Assembly (NCBI RefSeq): GCF_003058165.1
Contig: NZ_QBUC01000010.1
Coordinates: forward strand, 82,175 to 146,174
Reading direction: 5' to 3'
Source of the DNA: Paenisporosarcina sp. OV554
GTDB lineage: Bacteria; Bacillota; Bacilli; Bacillales_A; Planococcaceae
Length of the DNA stretch: 64,000 bases
Positions 50,744 through 61,555 of this stretch are shown here, one piece after another (position 1 is the first letter of the stretch; the number at the start of each line of letters is the position of its first letter). The notes under the pieces were generated by a model. It was not told the origin of the DNA and made no database searches. It worked only from the letters and a program-made list of their open reading frames with translations. A program made the position numbers and the translations under genes.

Positions 50744-53070
50744 TGCTCACTTCCTCCTTCTAGTGCTATTTCTAGCACTTCGTCAGCATGCGAGACAAAT
50801 TTAAACGTTAAGACATCACGCACGCTTTCGGGTATTTCTTCTATATCTCGTTCATTTTCTTTCGGTACAATAATTGTTGTCAAGCCGGCACGATGGGCAC
50901 CTAATGATTTTTCTTTAAGACCGCCGATCGGTAACACACGGCCACGTAATGTGATTTCACCGGTCATGCCCACTTCACGACGAATTGGTCGCTTAGACAA
51001 AGCAGACACCAGTGCAGTAGCAATTGCGATTCCTGCAGAAGGACCATCTTTAGGTACAGCGCCTTCAGGTACGTGAATATGAATGTCATGTACTTCATGG
51101 AAATTAGCATCAAGACCTAGGCTTTCTGTTTTAGAACGAACAAATGAAAGTGCTGTTTGTGCAGATTCTTTCATGACGTCGCCTAATTTACCAGTCAAAA
51201 TCAACTTACCTTTACCAGGTGTTAAGGACACTTCAATTTGAAGCGTGTCTCCTCCAACAGAGGTATAAGCCAATCCTGTAGAGACACCAATTTGGTTTGT
51301 GGTTTCGGCTTGTCCATAACGGAATTTGTGTTTCCCGATTAGATCTTCTAAAGATTCTGCCTTAATTATAATTCGCTTTTTATCACTTGAAACCACTTGT
51401 TTTGCCACTTTGCGACAAATCGATCCAATTTGGCGTTCTAAACTACGGACGCCCGCTTCACGTGTGTAATAACGAATTAAATCACGGATGGCATCGTCTC
51501 GAAGTTGCATCATCGATTTTGTTAAACCGTGCTCTTTTAATTGCTTAGGCAATAAATGATTTTTTGCAATCATTTGCTTTTCAATTTCGGTATAACCCGC
51601 AATCGAAATAATTTCCATTCGGTCACGAAGTGGTCCGGGAATGGTGCTTAAATCGTTTGCTGTTGCAATAAATAGCACGTTGGATAAGTCATAGGTTTCT
51701 TCGATGTAATGGTCGCTGAAATTATGGTTTTGCTCCGGATCTAATACTTCAAGCATAGCTGAAGATGGATCTCCACGGAAATCATTCGACATTTTATCGA
51801 TTTCATCAAGTAAGAAAACAGGATTGATTTTCCCCGCTTTTTTCATACCTTGAATAATGCGCCCAGGCATAGCTCCTACATAGGTTCTACGGTGCCCACG
51901 AATCTCAGATTCATCACGAACTCCACCTAATGAAATACGTACGAATTTACGTCCAAGCGACTCTGCAATAGAACGAGCCAGTGATGTTTTACCGACTCCT
52001 GGAGGCCCTGCTAAACATAGAATCGGACCACGAAGCGAGTTTGTCAATTGACGCACGGCTAAGTATTCAAGTACTCGTTCTTTTACTGATTCAAGACCAT
52101 CATGATCACGGTTTAAAATTGTTTCTGCACGTTTAATGTCCATATGATCTGCCGTTGATTCTGTCCAAGGGAGGGCAACTAGCCAATCGATATAGTTACG
52201 AATGACACCACTTTCAGCAGCTGCTGCAGGCAGTTTCTCATAGCGGTCTAACTCTTTTAGCGCCACTTTCATCGTAGATTCAGGCATTCCTGACTTATCA
52301 ATCAACTTGCGTAGATCTGAAACTTCGCCAGTTTTTCCTTCTCTATCACCAAGTTCGGTTTGGATGGCTTTCATTTGTTCACGTAAATAAAATTCTTTTT
52401 GTGTACGCTCCATCGCTTGTTTAACACGTGCAGATATTTTCTTTTCCATATCCAACACTTCTTGCTCATTATGCAAGCGATTTACTAACCATTCTAAGCG
52501 AGTCTTCACGTCAAAAATTTCTAATACTTCTTGCTTGGCACTCATCTTTAAAGGTAAGTATGAAGCAACCATGTCCGCTAAGCGACCAGGTTCTTCAATA
52601 TCTGAAACTGTATCATACGTTTCGGTTGTTACTTTTTTCGATACTTTCGAATACTTTTCAAAATATTGAAGCAGTAACCTCATGAGTGCTTCATGTTCAG
52701 GAGTTTTTTCAATTTCATCTTTTGAAGAAGTGGTTTTGACTGTCGCGTACTTGTCACCTTCTGTATAACCAGACCACGTGGCGCGCTCAAGGCCTTCAAC
52801 TAATACACGAATCGTTCCATTCGGCAGTTTAATCATTTGATTTACATTGGCTAATGTACCGACGCCATATAAATCATCTTCGTCTGGAGTTTCGACATTC
52901 ATTTCTTTTTGAGTCGCCAAAAAGACCTTGTTATCTGACAACAAAGCTTGTTCTAAGGCAGCAACAGAACGTTCACGGCCTACATCAATATGTAGCACCA
53001 TTGTCGGGAACACTAATAAACCGCGTAAAGGTAATAATGGAACAATTTTTTCTTCACTTTTCTTTGTCAT
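50740..53070 (-). CDS. lon: ATP-dependent protease Lon (LonA)
   Basis: Lon degrades misfolded and regulatory proteins. The 776-residue protein has the N-terminal substrate domain ([17 protein letters not shown]), coiled coil, AAA+ module with GPPGVGKTS and FLLDEIDKM, and the protease domain with catalytic Ser in PKDGPSAG and Lys in [17 protein letters not shown] at 53070 follows GAGGTGA; the longer open frame upstream is the clpX terminator region. B. subtilis also has lonB between lonA and clpX; it is absent here. Confidence 0.98.
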   Translation of the reverse strand: MTKKSEEKIVPLLPLRGLLVFPTMVLHIDVGRERSVAALEQALLSDNKVFLATQKEMNVETPDEDDLYGVGTLANVNQMIKLPNGTIRVLVEGLERATWSGYTEGDKYATVKTTSSKDEIEKTPEHEALMRLLLQYFEKYSKVSKKVTTETYDTVSDIEEPGRLADMVASYLPLKMSAKQEVLEIFDVKTRLEWLVNRLHNEQEVLDMEKKISARVKQAMERTQKEFYLREQMKAIQTELGDREGKTGEVSDLRKLIDKSGMPESTMKVALKELDRYEKLPAAAAESGVIRNYIDWLVALPWTESTADHMDIKRAETILNRDHDGLESVKERVLEYLAVRQLTNSLRGPILCLAGPPGVGKTSLARSIAESLGRKFVRISLGGVRDESEIRGHRRTYVGAMPGRIIQGMKKAGKINPVFLLDEIDKMSNDFRGDPSSAMLEVLDPEQNHNFSDHYIEETYDLSNVLFIATANDLSTIPGPLRDRMEIISIAGYTEIEKQMIAKNHLLPKQLKEHGLTKSMMQLRDDAIRDLIRYYTREAGVRSLERQIGSICRKVAKQVVSSDKKRIIIKAESLEDLIGKHKFRYGQAETTNQIGVSTGLAYTSVGGDTLQIEVSLTPGKGKLILTGKLGDVMKESAQTALSFVRSKTESLGLDANFHEVHDIHIHVPEGAVPKDGPSAGIAIATALVSALSKRPIRREVGMTGEITLRGRVLPIGGLKEKSLGAHRAGLTTIIVPKENERDIEEIPESVRDVLTFKFVSHADEVLEIALEGGSEQ

Positions 53071-53130
53071 GTGGAAAATCACCTCAATCCAATTTTGTCC
53101 GATTAATCCTAAAATCAAACATATGTAAGA

Positions 53131-53184
53131 AAAAGCTGACATCCGAGCTGCGCGTATGCATACGCACGTTCGAAGCCAGCTTTT
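53131..53184 (-). terminator. Terminator of clpX
   Basis: AAAAGCTGGC...GCGTATGCATACGC...GTCAGCTTTT forms a long interrupted hairpin with T residues after it on the minus strand, 15 bases past clpX. Confidence 0.85.
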
Positions 53185-53199
53185 CCAATTCAACAATAC

Positions 53200-54468
53200 T
53201 TACGCTGAAGTTTTTTCGTCGTTTTGATTTAATACAGTTCCATCTTCTAATACTAATTTTGGATGTGAAGAGTCAGTAACTGTTTCTTTTGTAATCACAC
53301 ATTCAACAATATCTTCGCGTGAAGGCAATTCATACATAACTTCTAACATCAACGATTCAATAATAGAACGAAGTCCACGTGCACCTGTTTTACGAATAAT
53401 TGCTAGTTTTGCAATTTCAACTAACGCTTCATCTTCAAATGTTAATTTCACATTATCCAATTCAATCATTTTTTGATATTGCTTCACTAATGCATTTTTA
53501 GGTTCAGTTAAAATTCGAACTAAAGCATTCTCACTTAACTGCTCTAAGCTTGCCAATACTGGTAAACGGCCAATAAACTCTGGAATTAATCCGAATTTCA
53601 ATAAATCTTCAGGAATCAATTGTGATAATAAAGAAGATTCTTCTAAATCTTTTTTGTTTGGATCTGAACCAAAGCCAATCACTTTTTGTCCTAAACGACG
53701 TTTAATAATCTGGTCGATTCCATCAAATGCTCCACCAACGATGAACAAAATATTCGTTGTGTCGATTTGAATGAATTCTTGATGAGGATGCTTACGTCCA
53801 CCTTGAGGAGGAACGCTTGCAACAGTACCTTCTAAAATTTTCAGAAGAGCTTGTTGTACTCCTTCACCAGATACATCACGAGTAATTGATGGATTCTCTG
53901 ATTTACGAGCTACTTTATCGATTTCATCGATGTAAATAATGCCTTTTTCAGCTTTTTCTACATCATAATCTGCCGATTGGATTAATTTAAGAAGGATGTT
54001 TTCAACATCTTCCCCAACATATCCCGCTTCAGTAAGAGACGTTGCATCTGCAATAGCAAAAGGAACATTCAAAATACGTGCAAGTGTTTGAGCAAGTAAT
54101 GTTTTACCACTACCTGTTGGACCCAAAATCACGATATTTGATTTAGACAATTCGACATCATCAATTTTACTATTTGAATTTATACGTTTGTAGTGATTGT
54201 AAACGGCAACTGCAAGAGATTTTTTTGCTCTCTCTTGTCCGATTACATAATCATCTAAGATGGAAAGGATTTCTTTCGGTTTTGGAACTTCTTTAAACTC
54301 AGTTTCTTCTTCTGTACCGAGTTCTTCTTCTACGATTTCTGTACATAACTCTATACATTCGTCGCAAATATATACACCAGGTCCTGCGACCAGTTTACGT
54401 ACTTGCTCTTGGGATTTTCCACAGAAGGAACACTTTAAATTCCCTTTTTCGTCATTAAACTTGAACAA
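53200..54468 (-). CDS. clpX: ATP-dependent Clp protease ATPase subunit ClpX
   Basis: ClpX unfolds substrates for ClpP. The 422 residues have the zinc-binding domain (Cys13, 16, 35, 38), Walker A GPTGSGKT, pore loop GYVGEDVE, Walker [11 protein letters not shown], and the sensor 2 GARGLRS. I assign a TTG start at 54468: AGGGGTG lies six bases upstream and the protein then begins FKFNDEKG, matching Bacillus ClpX. An inverted repeat (CAATA-GAATCTT/AAGATTC-TATTG, 54484-54512) lies just upstream in the leader. Confidence 0.97.
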   Translation of the reverse strand: MFKFNDEKGNLKCSFCGKSQEQVRKLVAGPGVYICDECIELCTEIVEEELGTEEETEFKEVPKPKEILSILDDYVIGQERAKKSLAVAVYNHYKRINSNSKIDDVELSKSNIVILGPTGSGKTLLAQTLARILNVPFAIADATSLTEAGYVGEDVENILLKLIQSADYDVEKAEKGIIYIDEIDKVARKSENPSITRDVSGEGVQQALLKILEGTVASVPPQGGRKHPHQEFIQIDTTNILFIVGGAFDGIDQIIKRRLGQKVIGFGSDPNKKDLEESSLLSQLIPEDLLKFGLIPEFIGRLPVLASLEQLSENALVRILTEPKNALVKQYQKMIELDNVKLTFEDEALVEIAKLAIIRKTGARGLRSIIESLMLEVMYELPSREDIVECVITKETVTDSSHPKLVLEDGTVLNQNDEKTSA

Positions 54469-54611
54469 AATATTCACCCCTATTCAATACAGAATCTTAC
54501 AAGATTCTTATTGTAGAATCAACTAATAAGATTTAAAGAAAACTCAAATTAAATTTCAGTCGCTTATGTACTTTATGGTTTAATCACCAATCGTTATCTA
54601 TGTATTAGAGA

Positions 54612-54646
54612 AAACAAGACACGGGCTTATTGTCCGTGCCTTGTTT
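54612..54646 (-). terminator. Terminator of tig
   Basis: AAGGCACGG/CCGTGTCTT hairpin with a nine-base loop, followed by TGTTTT on the minus strand; it separates tig from clpX. Confidence 0.88.
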
Positions 54647-54668
54647 CCAAGTAGATCTTACTTAAAAT

Positions 54669-55955
54669 TCATTTTGAGATTTTAGCGTTTTCAACTAAGA
54701 AATCAATTGTTTTTTGCATACGAAGATCGTTTTCTAATGCACCAGTTCCACCAAGAGCTGTGCGGATTTGATCAGCAGTCATGTTGAATTGACCAGACAT
54801 TTTTTCGATTTCGCTGTTGATTTCTTCTTCTGAAGCAGTAATGCCTTCAGCATCAGAGATAGCTTCAAGTGTTAAAGAAACTTTCACACGCTTTTGAGCA
54901 TCTTCAATCATTTGAGTACGAAGAGCTTTTTCATCTTGACCTGAGAATTGGTAGTAAAGGTCAAGATTCATGCCTTGTGAAGTCAAACGTTGAGTGAAGT
55001 CATTTAACATACGGTCTACTTCTGCATCGATCATAGCTTGTGGAATGTCGATAGTTGCATTGTCTGCAGCTTTTTCAACTAGCTCATCTTTTACTGCAGT
55101 TTCAGCTGCATTTTTCTTGTCTTCAGTTGTTTTTTCTTTTAATTTCGTACGAAGTGCATCGATACCTTCAACTTCGCTATCGATTTCTTTCGCTAGTTCA
55201 TCATTTAATTCAGGAAGTTCTTTTCCTTTTACTTCTTTCACTGTTACTTTGAAAGTAGCTTCTTTACCAGCAAGTTCAGCTGCATGGTATTCTTCAGGGA
55301 AAGTTACAACTACATCTTTTTGTTCACCAGTTTTTAAACCGATTAGTTGTTCTTCGAAACCTGGGATGAATGAACCAGAACCAATTTCAAGTGAGTGGTC
55401 TTCACCAGCTCCGCCTTCAAATGCTTCTTCACCTAAGAATCCTTCGAAATCGATAACAGCTGTATCGCCTTCAACGATTGCTTCTTCTTCTTTAACGACT
55501 AACTCAGCTAAACGAGTTTGTTGTTCTTTCAGTTGAGCTTCGATTTCTTCATCTGTAACGTCAGTTTCTTGTTTAGAAATTTCAAGACCTTTGTAGTCTC
55601 CAAGAGTTACTTCAGGACGTACAGTTACTGTAGCTGTGAAAATCAAGTTTTCACCTTGCTCCATTTTTACGATGTCGATTTCTGGACGATCAACAGGATC
55701 AATTCCAGCTTCATCTACTGCTGCTGCGTATGCATCAGGAAGGATAAAGTCTAAAGCATCTTGGTATAAAGATTCAGTACCAAAACGTTGTTCGAACATT
55801 TTACGTGGCATTTTCCCTTTACGGAAACCTGGTACGTTTATTTCTTTTACAACCTTTTTGAAAGCTTTGTCTAAACCGTCTTTAACTTTAACTTCTTCCA
55901 CTTCTACTGTTAAAACGCCTGTGTTACCTTCTTGTTTTTCCCATTTCACTGACAT
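54669..55955 (-). CDS. tig: Trigger factor, ribosome-associated chaperone
   Basis: Trigger factor binds nascent chains at ribosomal protein L23 and has prolyl isomerase activity. The 428 residues have the ribosome-binding [17 protein letters not shown] signature (about 43-59), an FKBP-type domain near 160-245 ([11 protein letters not shown], then [15 protein letters not shown]), and a helical C-terminal chaperone domain. ATG at 55955 follows GGAGGTT; nine upstream codons are excluded. Confidence 0.98.
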   Translation of the reverse strand: MSVKWEKQEGNTGVLTVEVEEVKVKDGLDKAFKKVVKEINVPGFRKGKMPRKMFEQRFGTESLYQDALDFILPDAYAAAVDEAGIDPVDRPEIDIVKMEQGENLIFTATVTVRPEVTLGDYKGLEISKQETDVTDEEIEAQLKEQQTRLAELVVKEEEAIVEGDTAVIDFEGFLGEEAFEGGAGEDHSLEIGSGSFIPGFEEQLIGLKTGEQKDVVVTFPEEYHAAELAGKEATFKVTVKEVKGKELPELNDELAKEIDSEVEGIDALRTKLKEKTTEDKKNAAETAVKDELVEKAADNATIDIPQAMIDAEVDRMLNDFTQRLTSQGMNLDLYYQFSGQDEKALRTQMIEDAQKRVKVSLTLEAISDAEGITASEEEINSEIEKMSGQFNMTADQIRTALGGTGALENDLRMQKTIDFLVENAKISK

Positions 55956-56056
55956 ATATTCAACCTCCATCATTAAATTCACTTGTTATAATCATTCTTA
56001 TCTATGATTTTGACAACCATTCTAGTATATCACACCTAGCGATACTTTCAACTTAT

Positions 56057-57058
56057 TTACATGCTACGCATTTCGAACTGAATGTCTATCTTCCGGATTA
56101 ACTCGTTTAATTCTCCTTCGCACGGTACATCTTCCCCTAACATTGCCCCTACATAATCTATGTATGCTAATGATACTTCTTGTTCATCGTAGGTAAACCA
56201 TTCGAAAGGATAGGTTGCAAAAGAGTGACGGATAATCAAGTCATGAACCATCTCAAGTTTGGTTGGATTCTGTAATAACTCTTCACCAGTAATACTTAAA
56301 ACAGATTCTACTTTTGAAGTTTGTGTAGGATCAGGTAAACCTTTTGGAGTAATATTCGCTTGGAAACCGAACTTTTCTACTTTCAGAGTTCTTTCGATAC
56401 CTTTATGAACCATCAATAGTAAGGCAAAAGATTTGGTAATCGGCGATATTAATCCATCTTCAATAATTGCGGTTAGTTCATTTTCAATAGGAGTTAAATC
56501 TTCTCCGTCTAGTTCCACCAAAAGTTGTTGTTGTTTATCTTCCGGAAAGTTTGAAAAAGTTTCGTACTGAAAAAGAGTTGCATCAATTTGATTATTGTGA
56601 GGTACATCTTCTACCCACAATTCATCTTTTTGTTTAGCAACACGTTCATTTAATTTTAGCAGCTGGTTAAAACTCTCCTCTTTTTCAGGAGGGATAATAC
56701 CTTCTTCAAGCAATGAATTAACGATTTTCGTAACTTCAGTGAACTGACGGAGTTCCATTAATATGGTTACATACAGTTCCATGGTTTCGAAGTAATAGGT
56801 CGGGCCTAACTTCAACAATTCTTCGCATATAACTCGAGCTTCTTGAAATTCTCGAATCTCATACAATGAATATGCATACACGCCAAGTGTTTGTTCATCA
56901 GCTTCTCTATAAGTCATCGCTTGTCTAATTGAATCCACTGCTAAATCATATTGAAAATCTTCAGCATATTTCAGTCCTTCAGATATCAGCCTGTCCACCA
57001 TTCCCGGAAAGACAATGATGTTTTCTTTAGTTTGAAGCTTTCCGTACTTTTTTCGCAA
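56057..57058 (-). CDS. TPR-repeat protein, YsoA-like
   Basis: A 333-residue cytosolic protein. The first ~130 residues form tetratricopeptide-like helical repeats (EGLKYAEDFQYDLAVDSIR, EEREFQEARVICEELL-type pattern), followed by a mixed C-terminal domain with TYPFEWFTYDEQEVSLAYIDY. In B. subtilis the TPR protein YsoA lies at the same place beside tig. Function unknown. I favour the TTG at 57058, eight bases after AAGGCGG; upstream in-frame sequence overlaps the neighbouring terminator. Confidence 0.8.
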   Translation of the reverse strand: MRKKYGKLQTKENIIVFPGMVDRLISEGLKYAEDFQYDLAVDSIRQAMTYREADEQTLGVYAYSLYEIREFQEARVICEELLKLGPTYYFETMELYVTILMELRQFTEVTKIVNSLLEEGIIPPEKEESFNQLLKLNERVAKQKDELWVEDVPHNNQIDATLFQYETFSNFPEDKQQQLLVELDGEDLTPIENELTAIIEDGLISPITKSFALLLMVHKGIERTLKVEKFGFQANITPKGLPDPTQTSKVESVLSITGEELLQNPTKLEMVHDLIIRHSFATYPFEWFTYDEQEVSLAYIDYVGAMLGEDVPCEGELNELIRKIDIQFEMRSM

Positions 57059-57096
57059 TGTGGATTCCGCCTTTCTCTTGAGAATATAGTAGCACA

Positions 57097-57140
57097 AAAT
57101 GAAAAAAGGATGCGCGTGTGAGCACATCCTTTTTCATTTT
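57097..57140 (-). terminator. Terminator of the KinB-like kinase gene
   Basis: AAAATGAAAAAGGATG and its complement surround a GTGCTCACACGC loop region, with T runs at both ends, directly after the kinase stop codon. Confidence 0.9.
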
Positions 57141-57141
57141 G

Positions 57142-58377
57142 TTATACAGGAATTGTAATCGTGAAAGTCGTCCCTAGTCCCTTTTTACTGTCTACTTCAA
57201 TGCTACCGTTCACTTTACTTATCATTCCGTATACCATGAGCAAACCTAGGCCTGTTCCTTCTTTTTTCGTCGAGTAATATGGCTTGCCTAACTGTAATAC
57301 TTCATCTTTCATCATGCCTATACCCTCGTCTGTGATCAATATAACAATATTACGTTCTTGTTCTGATACATCAATACAAAGCGTACCCCCCATACCTTTC
57401 ATCGCTTCAATGCCATTTTTAAATAAGTTGATTAAACATTGTTGCATTTGATTTTTATCATACTTAATAAGCGATGTATTGTTGAAATGGCAATCGATAT
57501 TCACTAGATTCATCTTAGCGTATGGAGTTAAAATATTTTTCACATACACTACCTCTTCTTGTAAGTTGGAGTAAACCATATTTTCCGACTGGGGTTTCCC
57601 ATAAGCTAGAAAATCGCTGACAATTTTTTCAGCACGCTCTAATTCTTTTAACGAGTAATCAACATAAATTTTTTCATCTTCAGAAATCGTTTTTGAATTT
57701 TTTAACAGCTGCAAAAACCCATTGGTAACTGTCAATGGATTCCTGATTTCATGTGACACACTTGCGGAAAGTTCACTCATTACATGCATTCGTTCTATAT
57801 GAAGAAAACTTTCTCGATTTTTAATATTCAAGATTACCTTTTCAATCATCAACATATTTAAAATAATGACAAATACGTGAGTCGTAATTGAATATAAAGA
57901 AAGCTCCCAAAATTCATATGTAAGTTCTTCAAAAAATGTGCTGAGAGTCGTTAAATATAAAACCATCGTAAATAAAACTGCAGCGACCCCAGTAGCAATT
58001 CGTTTATGTGAATTGAACTTAATAAACTTCCCATGTAGAAATGGAATAATCAACAATATAGCAGTTGAGAAAAGCAGAGATTGTATAACACCATCGCCAC
58101 CAATGATAAATCGGTAAACATTTAATATGATGAACAGCGGTAACACTTTTATATAACCGCCATATAGAGCCCATATAATGAATGGAATATAACGTAAATC
58201 AAATATAAAACCAATTTGAAGTTGTATTGGATAAACCATACACAGAATCATTGAGATTGAAGAGAAACTAATAAAAAATGAAGTGTTGAAAGCCTTTCTA
58301 CTATTATCAAAAAATATAACAATTAAAGTTAAAGGGAAAATTAAAAATAATATATTCAATAACAAAGTTTCAAACAT
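57142..58377 (-). CDS. Membrane sensor histidine kinase, KinB-like
   Basis: The 411 residues comprise six membrane segments (about 5-178, 5TM-LYT-like arrangement), a HisKA domain with phosphoacceptor His209 in SVSHEIRNPLT, and an ATPase domain with NLFKNGIEAM (N box), TDEGIGM (G1) and GTGLGL (G2). No response regulator is adjacent, as expected for the orphan kinases that feed the Spo0F-Spo0B-Spo0A relay, and the layout resembles B. subtilis KinB. Spo0B is encoded in this window. ATG at 58377 follows GTGGGGG. Confidence 0.85.
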   Translation of the reverse strand: MFETLLLNILFLIFPLTLIVIFFDNSRKAFNTSFFISFSSISMILCMVYPIQLQIGFIFDLRYIPFIIWALYGGYIKVLPLFIILNVYRFIIGGDGVIQSLLFSTAILLIIPFLHGKFIKFNSHKRIATGVAAVLFTMVLYLTTLSTFFEELTYEFWELSLYSITTHVFVIILNMLMIEKVILNIKNRESFLHIERMHVMSELSASVSHEIRNPLTVTNGFLQLLKNSKTISEDEKIYVDYSLKELERAEKIVSDFLAYGKPQSENMVYSNLQEEVVYVKNILTPYAKMNLVNIDCHFNNTSLIKYDKNQMQQCLINLFKNGIEAMKGMGGTLCIDVSEQERNIVILITDEGIGMMKDEVLQLGKPYYSTKKEGTGLGLLMVYGMISKVNGSIEVDSKKGLGTTFTITIPV

Positions 58378-58531
58378 CGGAATATCCCCCACTCACCAAG
58401 TCCATTTAATATTATGTAGAATTATACTTCTTTTTGTCGATTCGTGTCGTGATTTGATAGAAAATAACTTCACATAATCCTTAATAATGAAAATAAAACT
58501 TCGCCCCACTCAGTGAGCCAGGGCTAAATAT

Positions 58532-59458
58532 TCAAGATTCAATAATATAAACAGAATACCCAATACTTTTCAGTTCTTTTGCTAAACGTTCAGCATGTTC
58601 TTTGTCGCTGAAGACTCCTACTTGAACTGTATATAGTGTCCCTTTTGGTGGAGTTGTTTTAGGGATAGGTTTAGGCTTTACTGCGTTCTCCAGTTTAGCT
58701 TTAGTGGCCGGTCCGTATAAACCATCTACCAGTAGTCCATTTGAAGTTTTGAATGCCTTTACCGCATTTTCTGTAATAGGTCCAAAATTTGAATCTGCAT
58801 CCAACTTAAATCCTACTTTAATCAGGTTTTCTTGAAGTTGTTTTACTTCTTTACCCGTATCTCCAATACTTAAATAGTTTTTTACTGCAACTTTTAATTT
58901 CAACCCAAAATATTGAACTAACCCCGCCGCAATCGCTTCTCCATGTGCTTCGAGTTTAGAGTTATCACGCATTACATTGATGTCGATATATGAATCCATA
59001 AAGCCCCCCTCAATCAAAATGGCAGGCATAGATGTTTCTCGTAAAACATGGAAGTTCTGCTTTTTCAACCCGCGGTCTTGTATTCCAACTGCCTTTACGA
59101 CTAATGGATGAATAACCTTGGCAATCTCTTCTGATTTCGGATTCGCTTGTGGATGATCATACGTATATATTTCAATACCTGTCCACGGACCCCAAGTACC
59201 CGTATTTGCATTGTGATGGCATGCGATATAGACGTCTGCATTAAAAGCATTCGCTTTATTTGTACGATCATTTAACGATATATCCGTTTTACCTGTCGGA
59301 TCATCAACTCGCAAAATATCAACGTTCTCGTATTCACGAAGTTTATTGATTGCTGCAAGGACAACTTTATCATTAAAGCTCCATTCACTTTCTCCACTTG
59401 GTGTTCGTTTGCCAGGAGTACTTAGTCCATGTCCTGCGTCTAATACTATTTTAACCAT
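58532..59458 (-). CDS. N-acetylmuramoyl-L-alanine amidase (endolysin-like)
   Basis: A 308-residue lytic enzyme in three parts: an Amidase_3 domain (about 1-175) with the zinc motifs LDAGHG (His10), ACHHNANTG and EGGFMDS; a PG_binding_1 domain (about 180-245, SIGDTGKEVKQLQENL, VDGLYGPATKAKL); and a C-terminal SPOR-like domain (about 260-308, YTVQVGVFSDKEHAERLAKEL). No signal peptide, so release would need a holin, and one is encoded just upstream. This is typical of a phage lysis module or of CwlC-type mother-cell hydrolases. GGGGTG precedes the ATG. Confidence 0.88.
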   Translation of the reverse strand: MVKIVLDAGHGLSTPGKRTPSGESEWSFNDKVVLAAINKLREYENVDILRVDDPTGKTDISLNDRTNKANAFNADVYIACHHNANTGTWGPWTGIEIYTYDHPQANPKSEEIAKVIHPLVVKAVGIQDRGLKKQNFHVLRETSMPAILIEGGFMDSYIDINVMRDNSKLEAHGEAIAAGLVQYFGLKLKVAVKNYLSIGDTGKEVKQLQENLIKVGFKLDADSNFGPITENAVKAFKTSNGLLVDGLYGPATKAKLENAVKPKPIPKTTPPKGTLYTVQVGVFSDKEHAERLAKELKSIGYSVYIIES

Positions 59459-59616
59459 TACTTTTTCACCCCATTTCTTTTGGAGATTGTCCATAAATAA
59501 ACTTTCAAGAGACGATAGAAAGTGATTAGTGGGAGTTCCTCCAATTATTCTTCTTAAGAGTAAGGTATTCAGCCGAATCTATTAAACCTGAGTAAATTTC
59601 TAATAAACCAGAAAAC

Positions 59617-59655
59617 AAATAGACCCAGCCGCCCAAAACGGCTAGCTGAGTAGAA
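59617..59655 (-). terminator. Possible terminator after the holin gene
   Basis: A CAGCTAGCCG/CGGCTGGGT imperfect hairpin followed by a T-rich stretch on the minus strand. The stem has mismatches, so confidence is modest. Confidence 0.5.
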
Positions 59656-59733
59656 TTAATTTGGTGCCACTTTCACTCCTAAACCACAATAGAAAATTAG
59701 TCAACATACCAAGAGCGTTAAAGGACTTAGCAA

Positions 59734-60150
59734 TCATTCTTTTTTGTTTGGTGGCTCTTCTTCCTTTGCTATTTGATCAATATATTTAGTAATTGCTTTG
59801 GGAATCGGAACACCGATTTGATTAAGGTTTTCTATAATTGATAAACCTTCCATTCCAATATAGAAATAGATGGCGATAGTCTTGAACACAGGAACTTCTG
59901 AGATAGTTAACATATCTAACCAATTGGCTAGAATAATAACTAACATAATGGTGGCTTTTTTCAAGAATCCTTTATAGCCGATCTCAGATGTAAGTTTTCT
60001 TTTGATGAGTGCATTGATAATACCAGTAGCAATATCAATTAGCATAAAGACTGCTAGTATTGTCAGTAACAATTGCCATCCTCCTATTAAAAATAAGAAC
60101 CATGTTCCTAGAACTGAAATAGCAAATATGATTTTTTCTATGATAAACAC
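59734..60150 (-). CDS. Phage holin (PF05105 family) with abnormal start
   Basis: A small membrane protein with three hydrophobic segments, ILAVFMLIDIATGIINALI and IGMEGLSIIENLNQIGVPIPKAI motifs and a charged tail EEEPPNKKE, matching phage_holin_4 proteins that open the membrane for endolysin. After a perfect AAAGGAGGTG site the next codons are TTT ATC ATA GAA AAA; the expected ATG before GAA is ATA (60141). Only a GTG inside the ribosome site (60150) or a far upstream TTG is available, so expression is doubtful. Confidence 0.75.
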   Translation of the reverse strand: MFIIEKIIFAISVLGTWFLFLIGGWQLLLTILAVFMLIDIATGIINALIKRKLTSEIGYKGFLKKATIMLVIILANWLDMLTISEVPVFKTIAIYFYIGMEGLSIIENLNQIGVPIPKAITKYIDQIAKEEEPPNKKE

Positions 60151-60716
60151 CTCCTTTAAATAAAAAAATCCCTCTTTTTGAAGGATAGGAGAGTGTATTA
60201 CCAATTATCTCGATAGTTACAGCAGTAATGTATTTATCCAACTTAATCCTGGTGGATACATTTTTCGGTCTAGATCTCTCCCTATACTATCCTTCAAGTC
60301 AGTATATGAAGCCGATTCTATTATTGACTCTATTATTTCTGTTTCAAACTCAAGAATATATGTTTGGATAATTATTATATGGTCCAAAATTAATAATTTC
60401 CAAATAAAAAATCTTCAAACTCAAAGTGAAATCCTTTTTGAATTTGAAGGTTATTTGATGTTCTGTTGCAGAATCATTAATTAAATGGACTTCTAAAAAA
60501 GAAACGCAAAAATCGATTTTTATGTACTTCTGAGTTTAGCATTACAATACTTTCATCCCGCATAAATGGAGGAACTTTCGAGTTTAAAACAGGGTCGCAA
60601 AAGTGATGGTATAATAGGCTAATCAGTTAAATTAGGAAGTCATGAGTCTAATTAAAAGGAAGGTATCCGAAACTTCTTCTGTGATTAATTTCGGAATCAA
60701 TATCGGAGGTGTTAAT
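60151..60716. other. Gene-poor spacer in the prophage remnant
   Basis: About 570 bases of AT-rich DNA without a supported gene. A TATAAT (about 60612-60617) lies roughly 100 bases before the zinc-ribbon gene and is a plausible -10 box, but I see no good -35. No attachment-site repeat was recognised. Confidence 0.5.
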
Positions 60717-60938
60717 ATGAATAAAAAATGGACTATTGAAAATATTAGTGAATATGTTAAGAAGAATTCAGGTTGTGAATTACTTTCTACTGAGTATCGA
60801 GGATTCTCGCAAAAACTACTGTTTAAATGTTCATGTGGAAATAATTTCGAAAAGACTTTAACTAAATTCAAAGCAAGTAATCAGAAAAAATGTTCAAGTT
60901 GTTTAGAACCTAGAACTTCAAGAACTTCAAAAAAGTAA
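60717..60938 (+). CDS. Small zinc-ribbon protein, phage-type
   Basis: A 73-residue protein. The pattern CELLSTEYRGFSQKLLFKC.CGN.F and a final CSSC form a four-cysteine zinc ribbon (CSCG and CSSC pairs) like the N-terminal module found in phage HNH homing-endonuclease-associated proteins. Here the nuclease domain is missing, so it may be a truncated or stand-alone module. GGAGG stands seven bases before the ATG at 60717, and a strong terminator follows the stop. Confidence 0.65.
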   Translation: MNKKWTIENISEYVKKNSGCELLSTEYRGFSQKLLFKCSCGNNFEKTLTKFKASNQKKCSSCLEPRTSRTSKK

Positions 60939-60953
60939 TATTCATATTACTAT

Positions 60954-60990
60954 GGGCGTATCTTTTAAAAAAGATACGCTCATTCTTTTT
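60954..60990 (+). terminator. Terminator of the zinc-ribbon gene
   Basis: GGGCGTATCTTTT/AAAAGATACGCTC hairpin followed by TTCTTTTT. Confidence 0.9.
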
Positions 60991-60995
60991 GCCAT

Positions 60996-61032
60996 AAAAA
61001 GCCTTTTAATCGACTAGATTAGAAGGCTTTTT
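60996..61032. terminator. Second hairpin, bidirectional terminator
   Basis: AAAAAGCCTT-TAATC/GATTA-AAGGCTTTTT with a five-base loop. With the preceding hairpin it makes a double stop and also faces the minus-strand sequence to the right. Confidence 0.8.
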
Positions 61033-61098
61033 CGACCTGCTTTTTTCATTACTTTCCAGGAGGCCGTTTTAGGCTTATCCCGTCCGTAATCTCTTTCA

Positions 61099-61176
61099 TT
61101 ATGGGAGAAAATTATTTTCGTTTACAAACTTTTGATCAAAGTCGAATACCAGCCTTTGTATGATACCGATTTTCAT
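61099..61176 (-). CDS. Possible 25-residue peptide
   Basis: A very short frame beginning MKIGIIQRLVFDFDQ has an excellent TAGGAGGAAG site seven bases upstream of the ATG. It ends after 25 codons. It may be a truncated phage gene rather than a functional peptide. The rest of 61035-61392 holds nothing I can name. Confidence 0.3.
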   Translation of the reverse strand: MKIGIIQRLVFDFDQKFVNENNFLP

Positions 61177-61399
61177 CAACACTTCCTCCTAAATCAGATT
61201 CTCTCTTTCAATAGGAACAATCGATGAAATATATAGATTTAAACCTAAGTTTAATAAATTCTAATGAATATGATAATTATAGGGACATTAATTTCTATCT
61301 GAAGCGCTAGCGGGTTAAACAGAAGTCCTATGAAACAAAAGGGTTTCTACGCACAACAGATGTGATGGAACTCTAGTGAAAATGAAAGGAACATGAATA

Positions 61400-61555
61400 A
61401 TGATAAAAAAGGACAAAGTTCAAAACTACCAATATGTTTTTTTAATTAAAATTGATCAATACCCAATCTTATTTAAGAATAGTAAAGAATTTGATGAAGA
61501 TTTGGTATTCAGCAGACATTTTTCTCAGCGAATAATAGGTGATGTAAATGGCTGA
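61400..61555 (+). CDS. Small ORF coupled to the tail-spike gene
   Basis: A 51-residue frame (MIKKDKVQNYQYVFLIK...) with AAAGGAAC about ten bases upstream. Its stop lies inside the start of the next gene (ATGGCTGA overlap, eight bases), an arrangement typical of compact phage operons. I do not recognise the family. Confidence 0.5.
   Translation: MIKKDKVQNYQYVFLIKIDQYPILFKNSKEFDEDLVFSRHFSQRIIGDVNG

Noticed and set aside
50740..53196. A 42-residue N-terminal extension of Lon
   Set aside because: It is translated from the clpX terminator hairpin. The ATG at 53070 has GAGGTGA upstream and gives the normal Lon start.
54994..55536. A 180-residue serine-rich plus-strand ORF opposite tig
   Set aside because: It is the reverse complement of the Glu/Lys-rich trigger factor and has no ribosome site or plausible fold.
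58532..60150. Host spore-lysis gene CwlC rather than a phage endolysin
   Set aside because: The domain order would allow it, but an adjacent upstream holin and the phage-like genes beyond favour a lysis module. Not excluded entirely.
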